Below the pieces are notes generated by a model. It worked only from the letters and a program-made list of their open reading frames with translations. It made no database searches and was not told where the DNA came from. Positions 1-7,875 of a stretch of 12,435 bases of DNA are shown here, piece after piece (the stretch's first letter is position 1; every line of letters begins with the position of its first letter). Source of the DNA: Thermoguttaceae bacterium (GTDB lineage: Bacteria > Planctomycetota > Planctomycetia > Pirellulales > Thermoguttaceae); NCBI GenBank assembly GCA_028695865.1, contig JAQVID010000033.1, forward strand, positions 1 through 12,435, in the 5' to 3' direction. The position numbers were made by a program, and so were the translations under genes.

Positions 1-1913
1 AAATGCAAAAAGCGTTTTATCATGTCGTGTCGAAACCGGGCATCTATGTTATTGAAGCGCCGATGGGATTGGGGAAGACGGAAGCAGCACTTTGGGGAGC
101 GTATCGGTTGATCGGGGCCGGCTACCATAACGGGATATACTTCGCTCTTCCAACGCGGACGACAAGCAACAAAATTCACGAACGTTTCGAGCCGTATTTA
201 GATCGTACTTTCGAAGCAAGTCCGGACGCCAGACTGATTCACGGAACGGCGTGGATGAAGTATTTCGACCATGCGCAAAATCGATTCGTCACCCAGAAAG
301 AGAATTCCGAACCAGGCGGAAAAGATTATTTTACCGGTGCGGCGTGGTTTCGCCCGGCGAAACGTGCTCTTTTGCAATCATTCGGCGTTGGGACGATTGA
401 TCAGACACTTTTGGGGGTCTTGCCGGCAAAGCACGCATTTCTACGGCTTTTCGGACTTGCCGGAAAAGTCGTCATTTTTGACGAGGTCCATTCCTACGAT
501 CTTTACACCGGAACACTGCTGAACGAAACGATTCGGGAACTTGTCAAACTCGGCGCCAGCGTCATTGTTTTGTCTGCGACTCTTACCCGGGAACGACGGG
601 AATCGTTGCTTCGTGCGGCGGGTGACACTTCTTCTTCGGCTGAATCGTCCGGCTCAAAAGAACCGTATCCGCTGATTTCCTGTCGATATCATTCGCACGA
701 AACAGGACAAATCGCGGTCATGCCGCCGAGAGATAAAACAATCACGCTCGAACACGTTGAATGGGACTTGCCTCAGGTTGCCCAGCGGGCAGTAGAAGCG
801 GCCGAACGCGGCCAGATGGTCCTTTGCGTCATGAATACTATTGACAAGGCTCAAAAATTGTATCGTCTGGTAAAAAGCCGGTCGTGCGCTAAGATATCCG
901 AAGGACGAATCGGACTTCTCCATAGCCGCTTTCCGGCCTGGCGACGGACCGAAATAGAAGAAAAATGGCTTAATGTATTTGGCAAAGGGGGAGATCGTTC
1001 AAGCGGCGCGATTCTGATCTCAACGCAAGTGGTTGAACAGAGTGTTGATATTGATGCCGACCTGCTCATTACCGAACTGGCTCCGACTGATATGCTTTTT
1101 CAGCGTATTGGCCGGCTTTGGCGGCACATACAAAACGTCCGACGAGCGACACAACCGCGAGTTGTGATTCTTTATCCGCCCGCTGGTAACGAACCATTCG
1201 TGAAACGGATAGGCGATAGCGCGTTTGTCTACTCACCGTATGTATTATGGCGCAGTGCCGAAGTGTGGCGCATTCGTGAAACGGTCAATATTCCGAGCGA
1301 AATCCGAATACTGCTCGAAGCGACTTATCGACCAGGAAACGAAACGGGTGAGCCCCTAAAAATGGCTAACGATATGACAGAGAAAATGAACAAAATGAAA
1401 GGACTCGCCGAAGGAATAACGTCGGGTGGACTGCCTCTCATGCCCGACCGCAACGAGTTGTTTACCCGTTATAATAATGCTCCATCGGTATCAATACTCA
1501 TTTTAACCGATGTGCGGAACTGTAAAAATGCGACCGTTTTTCTGGGGTCCGGTGATAAAGTCACTCTAAAAGGCCCGTTTATCAATATCGCCGATTCCGT
1601 CGCGTTTCATCGAAACACGGTGACGATTCGGAAAAAATCCCAGGATAAATCGTGGCGGGACCTTGCGGAGCAAAGTGAGCCACTATATAATGCAATTCAA
1701 GAGTACTATTACGAGGAAATGATTCCTCTTTTGCGTGACTCTGAAACGGGAAGACTTCTTACATTACGAAGAGACGAGACACCTTTGTTTTATTCGGACG
1801 AACTCGGTATCTTCCGCAAGGATATTTTCGAGTCCGGACCCATCGGGCAATGTAACCCAACTGATCATGAGGAGGACGACAATAATGAGTGGTGTGAAAA
1901 CGGAGATTGGTAA
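1..1913 (+). CDS. cas3: CRISPR-associated helicase/nuclease Cas3 (5' truncated by window edge)
   Basis: Cas3 is recruited by target-bound Cascade, unwinds the target DNA and shreds it. Counting the ATG at position 3 as residue 1, the superfamily 2 helicase motifs are clear: Walker A APMGLGKT (19-26), DEVH box (160-163), SAT (191-193), motif V STQVVEQSVDID (340-351) and motif VI QRIGR (367-371). A Cas3 C-terminal region follows to the TAA. The HD nuclease domain that normally precedes the helicase is absent because the frame is open at the left edge; about 270-300 residues are probably missing. The ATG at 3 sits in the helicase Q-motif region, so it is unlikely to be the true start. The 3' end overlaps cas8e by 29 bp. 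A separate HD protein upstream cannot be excluded from this window. Confidence 0.95.
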   Translation, partial: MQKAFYHVVSKPGIYVIEAPMGLGKTEAALWGAYRLIGAGYHNGIYFALPTRTTSNKIHERFEPYLDRTFEASPDARLIHGTAWMKYFDHAQNRFVTQKENSEPGGKDYFTGAAWFRPAKRALLQSFGVGTIDQTLLGVLPAKHAFLRLFGLAGKVVIFDEVHSYDLYTGTLLNETIRELVKLGASVIVLSATLTRERRESLLRAAGDTSSSAESSGSKEPYPLISCRYHSHETGQIAVMPPRDKTITLEHVEWDLPQVAQRAVEAAERGQMVLCVMNTIDKAQKLYRLVKSRSCAKISEGRIGLLHSRFPAWRRTEIEEKWLNVFGKGGDRSSGAILISTQVVEQSVDIDADLLITELAPTDMLFQRIGRLWRHIQNVRRATQPRVVILYPPAGNEPFVKRIGDSAFVYSPYVLWRSAEVWRIRETVNIPSEIRILLEATYRPGNETGEPLKMANDMTEKMNKMKGLAEGITSGGLPLMPDRNELFTRYNNAPSVSILILTDVRNCKNATVFLGSGDKVTLKGPFINIADSVAFHRNTVTIRKKSQDKSWRDLAEQSEPLYNAIQEYYYEEMIPLLRDSETGRLLTLRRDETPLFYSDELGIFRKDIFESGPIGQCNPTDHEEDDNNEWCENGDW

Positions 1914-3501
1914 TGAGACAAAACCGGGTCGGTCGTTTAATCTTATCGACGAGCCGTGGATCCCAGTCGCTGATTCCGCGGGAAACGAGCACAAAGTCGG
2001 GCTGCGTAATCTTTTCGAGCGGGCAAACGAATGGTCTGATCTGGCGGCCGGTACTCTTGAAACCATCGCGATCTATCGACTTTTGATTGCGATTGCCCAG
2101 CGAGCGCTCGACGGACCGAAAACGCGTGACGACTGGAAAACGGCCGGAGAACGCCTTGTCGTCGATTCGCTCCGATACCTTGAGCAATGGAAAGACCGCT
2201 TCGATTTGTTCGGCGACAAACCGTTTTTGCAGATCAAGTCGCTGGCTGCCGATAATCGAACCAAAACAGACAAGCTTGATTTTGCGTTAGCAACGGGAAA
2301 TTCCAATACCCTCTTTGACCAATGCGCCGTGGAAGAGGGGCGAGTTCACGAACCCGATTGGCTGATACGAAAAATATTAGTCTATCAATCGTTTTCGCCG
2401 GGGGGACGAATCGGTGTCGCTCAATGGCGAGGCAAGATGACCGAGGGGAGCGGTTCCAGTAATAATGCGCCCTGCATGGAAAGTAATATGCTTTTTACTT
2501 TGTTAAAAGGGACGAGCGTTTTCGAGACTCTTTGGTGGAACCTGATTCCGTTCGATGTGCTTCCCCTCTTGCCGGGAAAGCCGATCTGGGAATACGAAAT
2601 GGACCGCATAACTGACAAAGACTGTCATGCGATTTGTCGTTCCTGGTTTGGTCGGCTTATCCCGATGGCCCGGTCAATTATTCTGGAAGAAAACGGTTTG
2701 GAAATGATCCTCGCAAATGGATTCGCCTATCCGACGCTGCCGGAGATTCGCGAACCGATGGGATCGGTATTTATTCGACTTAACAAAAACAAAGATGAAT
2801 GGAAATATGTTCGGACCGATCCGAATCAACATCCGTGGCGAAACCTGCATGCCATTTTGGCTCATGAAAAACGTGACAAGGCCGGCAGTTCCGGCGGCGC
2901 GTACTCTTTGGAAAATATTCCGACGATCGCAAGCTCAAAAAAAACGGTCGAATCCTACGAACTCTGGATAGGCGGCATCGCCTCGAATAAAGCGAAAATC
3001 ATTGATACAGCCAGTTGGTCCGTTCAGATCGACATTGGTCTCATTGGTGATATTTCATTAAATAATTACGAAAAAGGGGTCAAGTTGGCTCAAAGCGCTT
3101 TGGGACGATTGGTTCGTGCAATCAAAACATATTGTGACCATTTGAAGTTGGAACCGGAAAAAGACGAAATGAAGAGCGTTTCTTCTCTGGTTGTTCGCGC
3201 CAAGGCCCTTTATTGGTCGGCACTGGACCGGCAGTATTCCGTCTTGTTGAAGGTGGCGGAGGAAGAAGACGGTACGCTGACCCAATGGCGAAGAATTTTG
3301 AAAAACGAAATTGATTCGGCTTACGACAAGGTTTGTCCGCACCGAACTGCCCGGCAACTTCAGGCATTCGCCGAAGGAAAAAGACTCCTCTATTCCGCCG
3401 GATATAAATTGCCCAATAACATACAAAACACGGACAACACAACCTCAAAAGCGGGCAGTACAAAAAAAACAAAAGCAAAACGAGCAAAAAAATTTCGATA
3501 A
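1885..3501 (+). CDS. cas8e: Type I-E Cascade large subunit Cas8e (Cse1/CasA)
   Basis: The large subunit of Cascade recognises the PAM, holds the crRNA 5' handle and recruits Cas3. The 538-residue product is close to the usual length of about 500. It has the family N-terminal motif FNLIDEPWIPV (18-28) and the FSPGG loop (170-174), followed by a region matching the C-terminal helical bundle. I chose the ATG at 1885 because AGGAGG lies 9 nt upstream and the N-terminus then matches the family; an in-frame ATG at 1735 would add 50 residues inside cas3. The gene overlaps cas3 by 29 bp, suggesting translational coupling. The last 14 residues are very basic (eight Lys/Arg), an apparent extension beyond the conserved fold. 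Confidence 0.95.
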   Translation: MSGVKTEIGNETKPGRSFNLIDEPWIPVADSAGNEHKVGLRNLFERANEWSDLAAGTLETIAIYRLLIAIAQRALDGPKTRDDWKTAGERLVVDSLRYLEQWKDRFDLFGDKPFLQIKSLAADNRTKTDKLDFALATGNSNTLFDQCAVEEGRVHEPDWLIRKILVYQSFSPGGRIGVAQWRGKMTEGSGSSNNAPCMESNMLFTLLKGTSVFETLWWNLIPFDVLPLLPGKPIWEYEMDRITDKDCHAICRSWFGRLIPMARSIILEENGLEMILANGFAYPTLPEIREPMGSVFIRLNKNKDEWKYVRTDPNQHPWRNLHAILAHEKRDKAGSSGGAYSLENIPTIASSKKTVESYELWIGGIASNKAKIIDTASWSVQIDIGLIGDISLNNYEKGVKLAQSALGRLVRAIKTYCDHLKLEPEKDEMKSVSSLVVRAKALYWSALDRQYSVLLKVAEEEDGTLTQWRRILKNEIDSAYDKVCPHRTARQLQAFAEGKRLLYSAGYKLPNNIQNTDNTTSKAGSTKKTKAKRAKKFR

Positions 3502-3539
3502 GAATCGATACAATCATTTCACGGAAAGGATAAATCAGT

Positions 3540-4118
3540 ATGGGCGAAGAAACGAAATGGGAAACACCTCCGTTTATCGAGTATCTGTTCACGCTGTCGC
3601 CGGAAAAAGATAGCGGAAAGTTGGCCGATCTGCGAAAGGGATTCAGCAAGGCAACGGCTGTTCGGGCCTGGCCGCATATCGGTCGATTTTGTCTTTTGAA
3701 CAACGACCGGGATCGGGTGATTTACGAAACTGTTGGTGCCGGTTACGCGACTCATCCGGTCAATGACGGCACACCCTATGCCAACTTCGGTTCCGTGATG
3801 CAAAAGTTGGCGTTCGAATCGGTCGGTGGCGACGCGGAAAAGCGAAAAACGTTCGACACACGTTTCCGGCGGCTCTTGGCCTGTGAGTCGGCCGAAGAAG
3901 TCTGTCAGCATATCAAGGGTGTCATTCTCGCCGCCAAAGCGAAAGACGTGCCTGTTCCATGGGAGTCGCTTTTTTGGGACTTGAAAAAATGGGGCGATAA
4001 GGTCAAAATTAGTTGGGCCACAAAGTATTGGATGGTTCCTAACGAGATGGCTGACGTTACGGAGACGGGCGAAATGACCAACGACGAATCCGACACCGCA
4101 GGTCAGGAGGACGAATGA
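3540..4118 (+). CDS. cse2: Type I-E Cascade small subunit Cse2 (CasB, Cas11)
   Basis: Cse2 is the small, mostly helical subunit that lines the belly of Cascade as a dimer and stabilises the R-loop. The 192-residue product has the family layout: an N-terminal FIEYLFTLSPEKDSGKLADL segment, a central RFRRLLACES-type helix, and a conserved end near KVKISWATKYW. The start ATG has AAGGA 9 nt upstream. The stop codon overlaps the first cas6e ATG as ATGA. The last 25 residues (168-192) hold ten Asp/Glu and no Lys/Arg, an acidic tail past the conserved fold. Assignment rests on motif memory and on its position between cas8e and other Cascade genes. Confidence 0.92.
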   Translation: MGEETKWETPPFIEYLFTLSPEKDSGKLADLRKGFSKATAVRAWPHIGRFCLLNNDRDRVIYETVGAGYATHPVNDGTPYANFGSVMQKLAFESVGGDAEKRKTFDTRFRRLLACESAEEVCQHIKGVILAAKAKDVPVPWESLFWDLKKWGDKVKISWATKYWMVPNEMADVTETGEMTNDESDTAGQEDE

Positions 4119-4729
4119 TGATGTATCTGACTCGTGTAGCAATCGAAGCAATGGAGGTGACTCGATACCGCTTGGGCGACCCTTACCGTTGGCATCAGGA
4201 AATTTGGAAGGCCTTTCCCGGTGTTCCGGAAGGAACGGAACAGGAATTTCTCTTCCGTATCGAAAGAAAAGAATCGCATACCACTCTATGGATTTTATCG
4301 GGCGTCGAACCACAACCACTATCTTGGGGATATTGGGAGACCAAGCCGGTTGCACAAACATTTCTGAACCACAATCGCTATGAATTCGTGCTTTGTGCCA
4401 ATCCGACCGTCATGCGTGTTGTGCGTCTCGACGATGGCAGCCGCAAAAAAAACGGTCGCCGGACCGCCATCTATGGGGAGAACGAACTCAAACAATGGCT
4501 GGTTCAAAAGGGGGAAGCGGCCGGGTTTCGTGTCGAACAGTCCTGCTGCCTGCCGCCGGTAAAGGAATATTTTTACAAAAGAAACCAACTGGGCGTCCAC
4601 GTTCGGGTCGATTTTCAAGGCGTCTTGACCGTGACCGACCAGACTGCATTTGAGACAGCGTGGAAAAACGGAATAGGCCCGGCCAAAGCGTTCGGGTTCG
4701 GACTGTTGCTCTTAAAGCCGCTGGCTTAA
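4115..4729 (+). CDS. cas6e: CRISPR pre-crRNA endoribonuclease Cas6e (CasE)
   Basis: Cas6e cuts the pre-crRNA at the 3' base of each repeat hairpin and stays bound to that hairpin as the Cascade head. The 204-residue product shows DPYRWHQEIWKAFPG near the N-terminus, with His27 in the place of the catalytic histidine of E. coli and Thermus Cas6e, and the C-terminal glycine-rich loop GIGPAKAFGFG (186-196). Three ATGs in a row (4115, 4118, 4121) are possible starts. AGGAGG at 4105-4110 is 4, 7 and 10 nt from them, so 4118 has the best spacing, while 4121 gives the usual family N-terminus MYLTRV. I give the outermost. The gene overlaps cse2 by 4 bp. Its position before cas7e differs from the E. 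coli order. Confidence 0.93.
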   Translation: MMMYLTRVAIEAMEVTRYRLGDPYRWHQEIWKAFPGVPEGTEQEFLFRIERKESHTTLWILSGVEPQPLSWGYWETKPVAQTFLNHNRYEFVLCANPTVMRVVRLDDGSRKKNGRRTAIYGENELKQWLVQKGEAAGFRVEQSCCLPPVKEYFYKRNQLGVHVRVDFQGVLTVTDQTAFETAWKNGIGPAKAFGFGLLLLKPLA

Positions 4730-4776
4730 CTTTATATCGCAAGAAACGACAAAACTAAATCATTAAGGAGAATACC

Positions 4777-5889
4777 ATGAAACTGATTGAACTTCATCTT
4801 TTGCAGTCCTTCCCGGCGACCTGTCTAAATCGGGACGATGTCGGCGCGCCGAAATCGGTAATCTTTGGCGGGGTTCCGCGAGCAAGGGTCAGCAGCCAAT
4901 GTTGGAAACGGGCAATCCGTCAAAACGCCTTCACAAACGCGCCGGAATACTTCGCCGGACAGCGGGGACATTATCATTCTGAAGCACTCAAAGAAAAGTT
5001 GATCGAACTGGGGGTCGATGCCGAAACGGCGCAAAACGCGGCAGTGGAGGTGATGCGAGCTTTAGCTGGAGATAAAGCGAATAAAAAAGAAGAGACATCT
5101 TCCGGTGCACTTCTTTACTTCTCACCAGATGAGCTTGAAAAAATTGCGAAGGCGATTCGAGACTTACAGGATAAAAAGAAGCCGTTGACTACTAAAAACA
5201 AAGAAGGAAAAAAAATTGCTAATAAGGATATAGCAAAAACTATTAAAAAGGACATTTCCCGCGACTTTGCCGATATCGCTATTCTGGGCCGAATGGTCGC
5301 CAGCGAACCTACGCTTATGCTCGAAGGGGCGGGGATGTTTAGTCATGCGCTTTCGACACACGAAGCGGCCAATGAGGTCGATTTCTTTTCCGCCGTCGAC
5401 GATACCAAACCGACCGATAACGCCGGAGCCGGACACATCGGCACGCTGGAAATGAATTCCGCCTGCTACTATCGCTACATCGGACTGAACATCGATCTTC
5501 TGTTTGACGCCGATCATCTCGAAAAACTCAATGACAAAGACAAAAAAACAATCCTCAGCATCTTTTTGCACGCGGTCATCGAATCGGTTCCGGGAGCAAG
5601 GAAAAATTCCATGTTCGGATTTACCCTGCCACAGTACGCGCTCGGCTTCGTCCGCAAGGGACAGCCGCTTTCATTGGTCAACGCCTTTGAGACGCCGGTC
5701 CATGCGGATAAGAAGGTGGGGGGGTACGTTGCTCCGTCGATCAAAAGTCTAAATGAACATTGGGAAACGCTCAAAAAACAGTATGGTCTCGGCGAATCAG
5801 ATAAACTGTTGGGTGAGTTTGTGATCGGCGACGATATGCCAATCAACCAATGGATCGACAAACTCGTCTCGACGGCGCTGGAGGAATAG
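4777..5889 (+). CDS. cas7e: Type I-E Cascade backbone subunit Cas7e (Cse4/CasC)
   Basis: Six copies of this RRM-fold protein form the Cascade backbone along the crRNA spacer. The 370-residue product (E. coli CasC is about 363) begins with the family signature LIELHLLQSFPATCLNRDD and VPRARVSSQCWKRAIR, and contains the conserved GHIGTLEMNSACYYRY block near residue 215. The ATG has AAGGAG 6 nt upstream. The 47-bp gap before it is the largest between Cascade genes and contains a weak TATATC -10-like sequence, so an internal promoter is possible but unproven. Residues about 95-162 are rich in Lys and encoded by A-rich DNA unlike the rest of the gene; this falls in the variable helical insertion. 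Confidence 0.95.
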   Translation: MKLIELHLLQSFPATCLNRDDVGAPKSVIFGGVPRARVSSQCWKRAIRQNAFTNAPEYFAGQRGHYHSEALKEKLIELGVDAETAQNAAVEVMRALAGDKANKKEETSSGALLYFSPDELEKIAKAIRDLQDKKKPLTTKNKEGKKIANKDIAKTIKKDISRDFADIAILGRMVASEPTLMLEGAGMFSHALSTHEAANEVDFFSAVDDTKPTDNAGAGHIGTLEMNSACYYRYIGLNIDLLFDADHLEKLNDKDKKTILSIFLHAVIESVPGARKNSMFGFTLPQYALGFVRKGQPLSLVNAFETPVHADKKVGGYVAPSIKSLNEHWETLKKQYGLGESDKLLGEFVIGDDMPINQWIDKLVSTALEE

Positions 5890-5890
5890 T

Positions 5891-6616
5891 ATGGCGAACG
5901 AAAAGATTTTAGCAATGTATTTCGACGCGCCGATGCAGTCCTACGGCGTCGAAAGTCGTTACGATCGTCGTACGACACTTCCGTTTCCGACACGCAGTGC
6001 CGTAACGGGAATACTCTGTGCCGCTCTGGGAATTGAACGTGACGACCGGGATTTTCTCGCGAAAATGGCCGAACTGACCATCGAAACACTTGAACTTCCA
6101 CGCTTGGTCTCGTCAAAGAAAAATGAAAAGAAAAAAGAGATGATCGTTTCGCGGCTGATCGATTATCACACAATCGGCGGTGGTTACGAAAAAAACGTTC
6201 CGGCCCAAAAATCGAATATTCCCCGTAAAGCCGACGGAAAACCGGGCGATACGGTTCAGAGCTACCGCGAATATCTGCTCGACGCTCGATTCGGGATTCT
6301 CATCTCGGGCAATGACATACTGATTGAGCAATGTCAAGACGCGCTTGACAATCCGAAATGGGGGGTCTGGTTCGGACGCAAGTGCTGCGTCCCGGCCAGT
6401 CCGATCAATCAGGGGATTTTTACGCAACGGGAAGAAGCGGTCAAAAAGCTTTGCTCTCTGGCCGGTTGTGACAAGCCGTTACGCGTCGTCCGTGACGCCT
6501 CGCTTTACGCCGATGGTGAAGAGACCAGCATGGATATTCCAGTGACGTTCGAGCGATCGCGGCGGGGAACCGGCGATGAATATCGGCCACGCCGTATCGT
6601 CATCGAATTGGAATAA
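5891..6616 (+). CDS. cas5e: Type I-E Cascade subunit Cas5e (CasD)
   Basis: Cas5e caps the Cascade backbone and binds the crRNA 5' handle together with Cas8e. The 241-residue product has the RAMP-type N-terminus LAMYFDAPMQSYG, then RRTTLPFPTRSAVTGIL, both typical of the family, and a central QSYREYLLDARF segment. Its C-terminal half carries WGVWFGRKCCVPASP, also family-like. The start lies one base after the cas7e stop; GGAGG at 5880-5884 within the end of cas7e is 6 nt from the ATG, so translation is probably coupled to cas7e. Residues about 77-84 (SKKNEKKK) form a short basic loop. Confidence 0.95.
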   Translation: MANEKILAMYFDAPMQSYGVESRYDRRTTLPFPTRSAVTGILCAALGIERDDRDFLAKMAELTIETLELPRLVSSKKNEKKKEMIVSRLIDYHTIGGGYEKNVPAQKSNIPRKADGKPGDTVQSYREYLLDARFGILISGNDILIEQCQDALDNPKWGVWFGRKCCVPASPINQGIFTQREEAVKKLCSLAGCDKPLRVVRDASLYADGEETSMDIPVTFERSRRGTGDEYRPRRIVIELE

Positions 6617-6627
6617 TGTGGTGAAAT

Positions 6628-7485
6628 ATGCCTGTTTTTGAGAAGCCGTCACGTGATGCTCTTCCTCACAGCAAAGAACGCTGGACGCCGATCTATCTGG
6701 AACACGGTCGTCTGGAAGTGGACGATTCAAGTGTGAAATGGATCGGGGCCGACCGGACTGTTCTACGGATTCCCGTCGCGACGGTCAGTGTTCTGCTTCT
6801 CGGACCGGGAACAACGGTAACTCATGCCGCCGTTAAGGCGTGTGCCGACAGTAATACACCGCTTTGCTGGGTCGGTGAGCAAGGCATGCGATTCTATGCC
6901 TGTGGGGTGGTCCCGACCCATGATAACGCTAACGCCAAAAAGCATGCCGAACTTTATGCTTCGCGAAAATCGCGGACCGAGATTGCCCAACGGATGTTTC
7001 TGCTTCGCTTTCCAAAAGAGATCGTGGAGAATCAAACGATCGAAGCGCTTCGCGGGAGGGAGGGAAAACGGGTCAAGGCAATTTATGCCGAAATGGGAGA
7101 TCGTTACGGAGTCCAATGGAAAGGTCGCAACTACGACAAAACACATTGGCATTTGGCCGATGGGATTAACCGGGCGATCTCCGCAGCCAATGCTTCTCTT
7201 TACGCGCTTTGTACGTCGATCATCTGCTCAATGGGATTTTTGCCGCAACTCGGTTTTATTCACAAAACCGGAACTCTGCCGTTCGTCTTTGACATAGCCG
7301 ATATTTACAAGCCGGAAACAACACTTGAAGCGGCGTTTCAGGCGATTAGTCTTGATCCAAATGCGGACGAGGCCAAAGTACTTACGTTACTGAAACAAAA
7401 AATCGAACAAACACGTCTGACTCGACGAATTCCGCGGGATATTTCGCAGCTTCTCGGACTCGACGAGGATTCGAACGAAGTGTAA
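6628..7485 (+). CDS. cas1: CRISPR integrase Cas1 (subtype I-E)
   Basis: Cas1 with Cas2 inserts new spacers at the leader end of the array. The 285-residue product keeps the four metal ligands expected from E. coli Cas1: Glu145 (in GREGKRVKAIY), His212, Asp222 and Asp225 (in FIHKTGTLPFVFDIADIY), each four residues beyond the E. coli numbers. The N-terminal beta domain includes TPIYLEHGRLEVDD. The gene starts 11 bp after the cas5e stop. Its ribosome binding site is weak (only a GTGG/GGTG-like stretch), so expression may depend on translation from cas5e. Nothing suggests inactivation. Confidence 0.97.
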   Translation: MPVFEKPSRDALPHSKERWTPIYLEHGRLEVDDSSVKWIGADRTVLRIPVATVSVLLLGPGTTVTHAAVKACADSNTPLCWVGEQGMRFYACGVVPTHDNANAKKHAELYASRKSRTEIAQRMFLLRFPKEIVENQTIEALRGREGKRVKAIYAEMGDRYGVQWKGRNYDKTHWHLADGINRAISAANASLYALCTSIICSMGFLPQLGFIHKTGTLPFVFDIADIYKPETTLEAAFQAISLDPNADEAKVLTLLKQKIEQTRLTRRIPRDISQLLGLDEDSNEV

Positions 7486-7517
7486 TATCACCATATTCGG
7501 ATCGTCAGAATGATGTT

Positions 7518-7532
7518 CCTGTATGACAGGAG
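7518..7532 (+). promoter_or_regulatory. Small hairpin overlapping the cas2 ribosome binding site
   Basis: CCTGT (7518-7522) and ACAGG (7526-7530) are perfect complements around a 3-nt loop. The right arm is part of the Shine-Dalgarno sequence AGGAG (7528-7532), 7 nt before the chosen cas2 ATG. The AGGAG fixes the start choice. Whether a 5-bp stem affects translation is uncertain. Confidence 0.35.
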
Positions 7533-7539
7533 AAACAGT

Positions 7540-7845
7540 ATGATGACCGTTATCATCACCAACGACACGCCTCCGGCCATTCGTGGACTGCTGAAGCGTT
7601 GGTTCGTTGAGCCGAAACCACACGTATTTGTCGGCACAGTCAATCATCGAGTTAAGACACGTGTTTTGGAATATGTCCGACGCAACGCCCCGGGACTGGG
7701 AATGCTGATCTTAACCTCCGACAACAGTTCTCAGGGGTTTGCGATCGAATCGTTCGGTGAAACGGATCGACGCTGTGTCCGACTTTGTGGAATTCACCTG
7801 ATCGCCGAAGCTTGGGACAGCTCCGAAGAAGAATCGGATAAATAG
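7540..7845 (+). CDS. cas2: CRISPR adaptation protein Cas2 (subtype I-E)
   Basis: Cas2 forms the central dimer of the Cas1-Cas2 integration complex. The chosen ATG gives 101 residues (E. coli Cas2 is 94) starting MMTVIITNDTPPAIRGLLKR, followed by VEPKPHVFVGTVNHRVK, typical of the I-E branch. AGGAG lies 7 nt upstream. An in-frame ATG at 7510 would add 10 residues but has no such site. The protein is not fused to a DnaQ-type exonuclease as Cas2 is in some I-E systems; instead a separate exonuclease gene follows after 30 bp. The acidic C-terminal tail (SSEEESDK) is short. Confidence 0.95.
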   Translation: MMTVIITNDTPPAIRGLLKRWFVEPKPHVFVGTVNHRVKTRVLEYVRRNAPGLGMLILTSDNSSQGFAIESFGETDRRCVRLCGIHLIAEAWDSSEEESDK

Positions 7846-7875
7846 TTTAAAGTTTAAAATGATTGCTTGGAATAT

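Noticed and set aside
1735..1884. An upstream start for cas8e adding 50 residues.
   Set aside because: It lies within cas3, has no ribosome binding site, and the family N-terminus begins just after the ATG at 1885.
3519..4361. A 280-codon open frame on the - strand.
   Set aside because: It is the antisense shadow of cse2 and cas6e, both of which have clear family motifs. The - strand frames at 5514-6173 and 8041-8580 are rejected for the same reason (cas7e/cas5e and the exonuclease).
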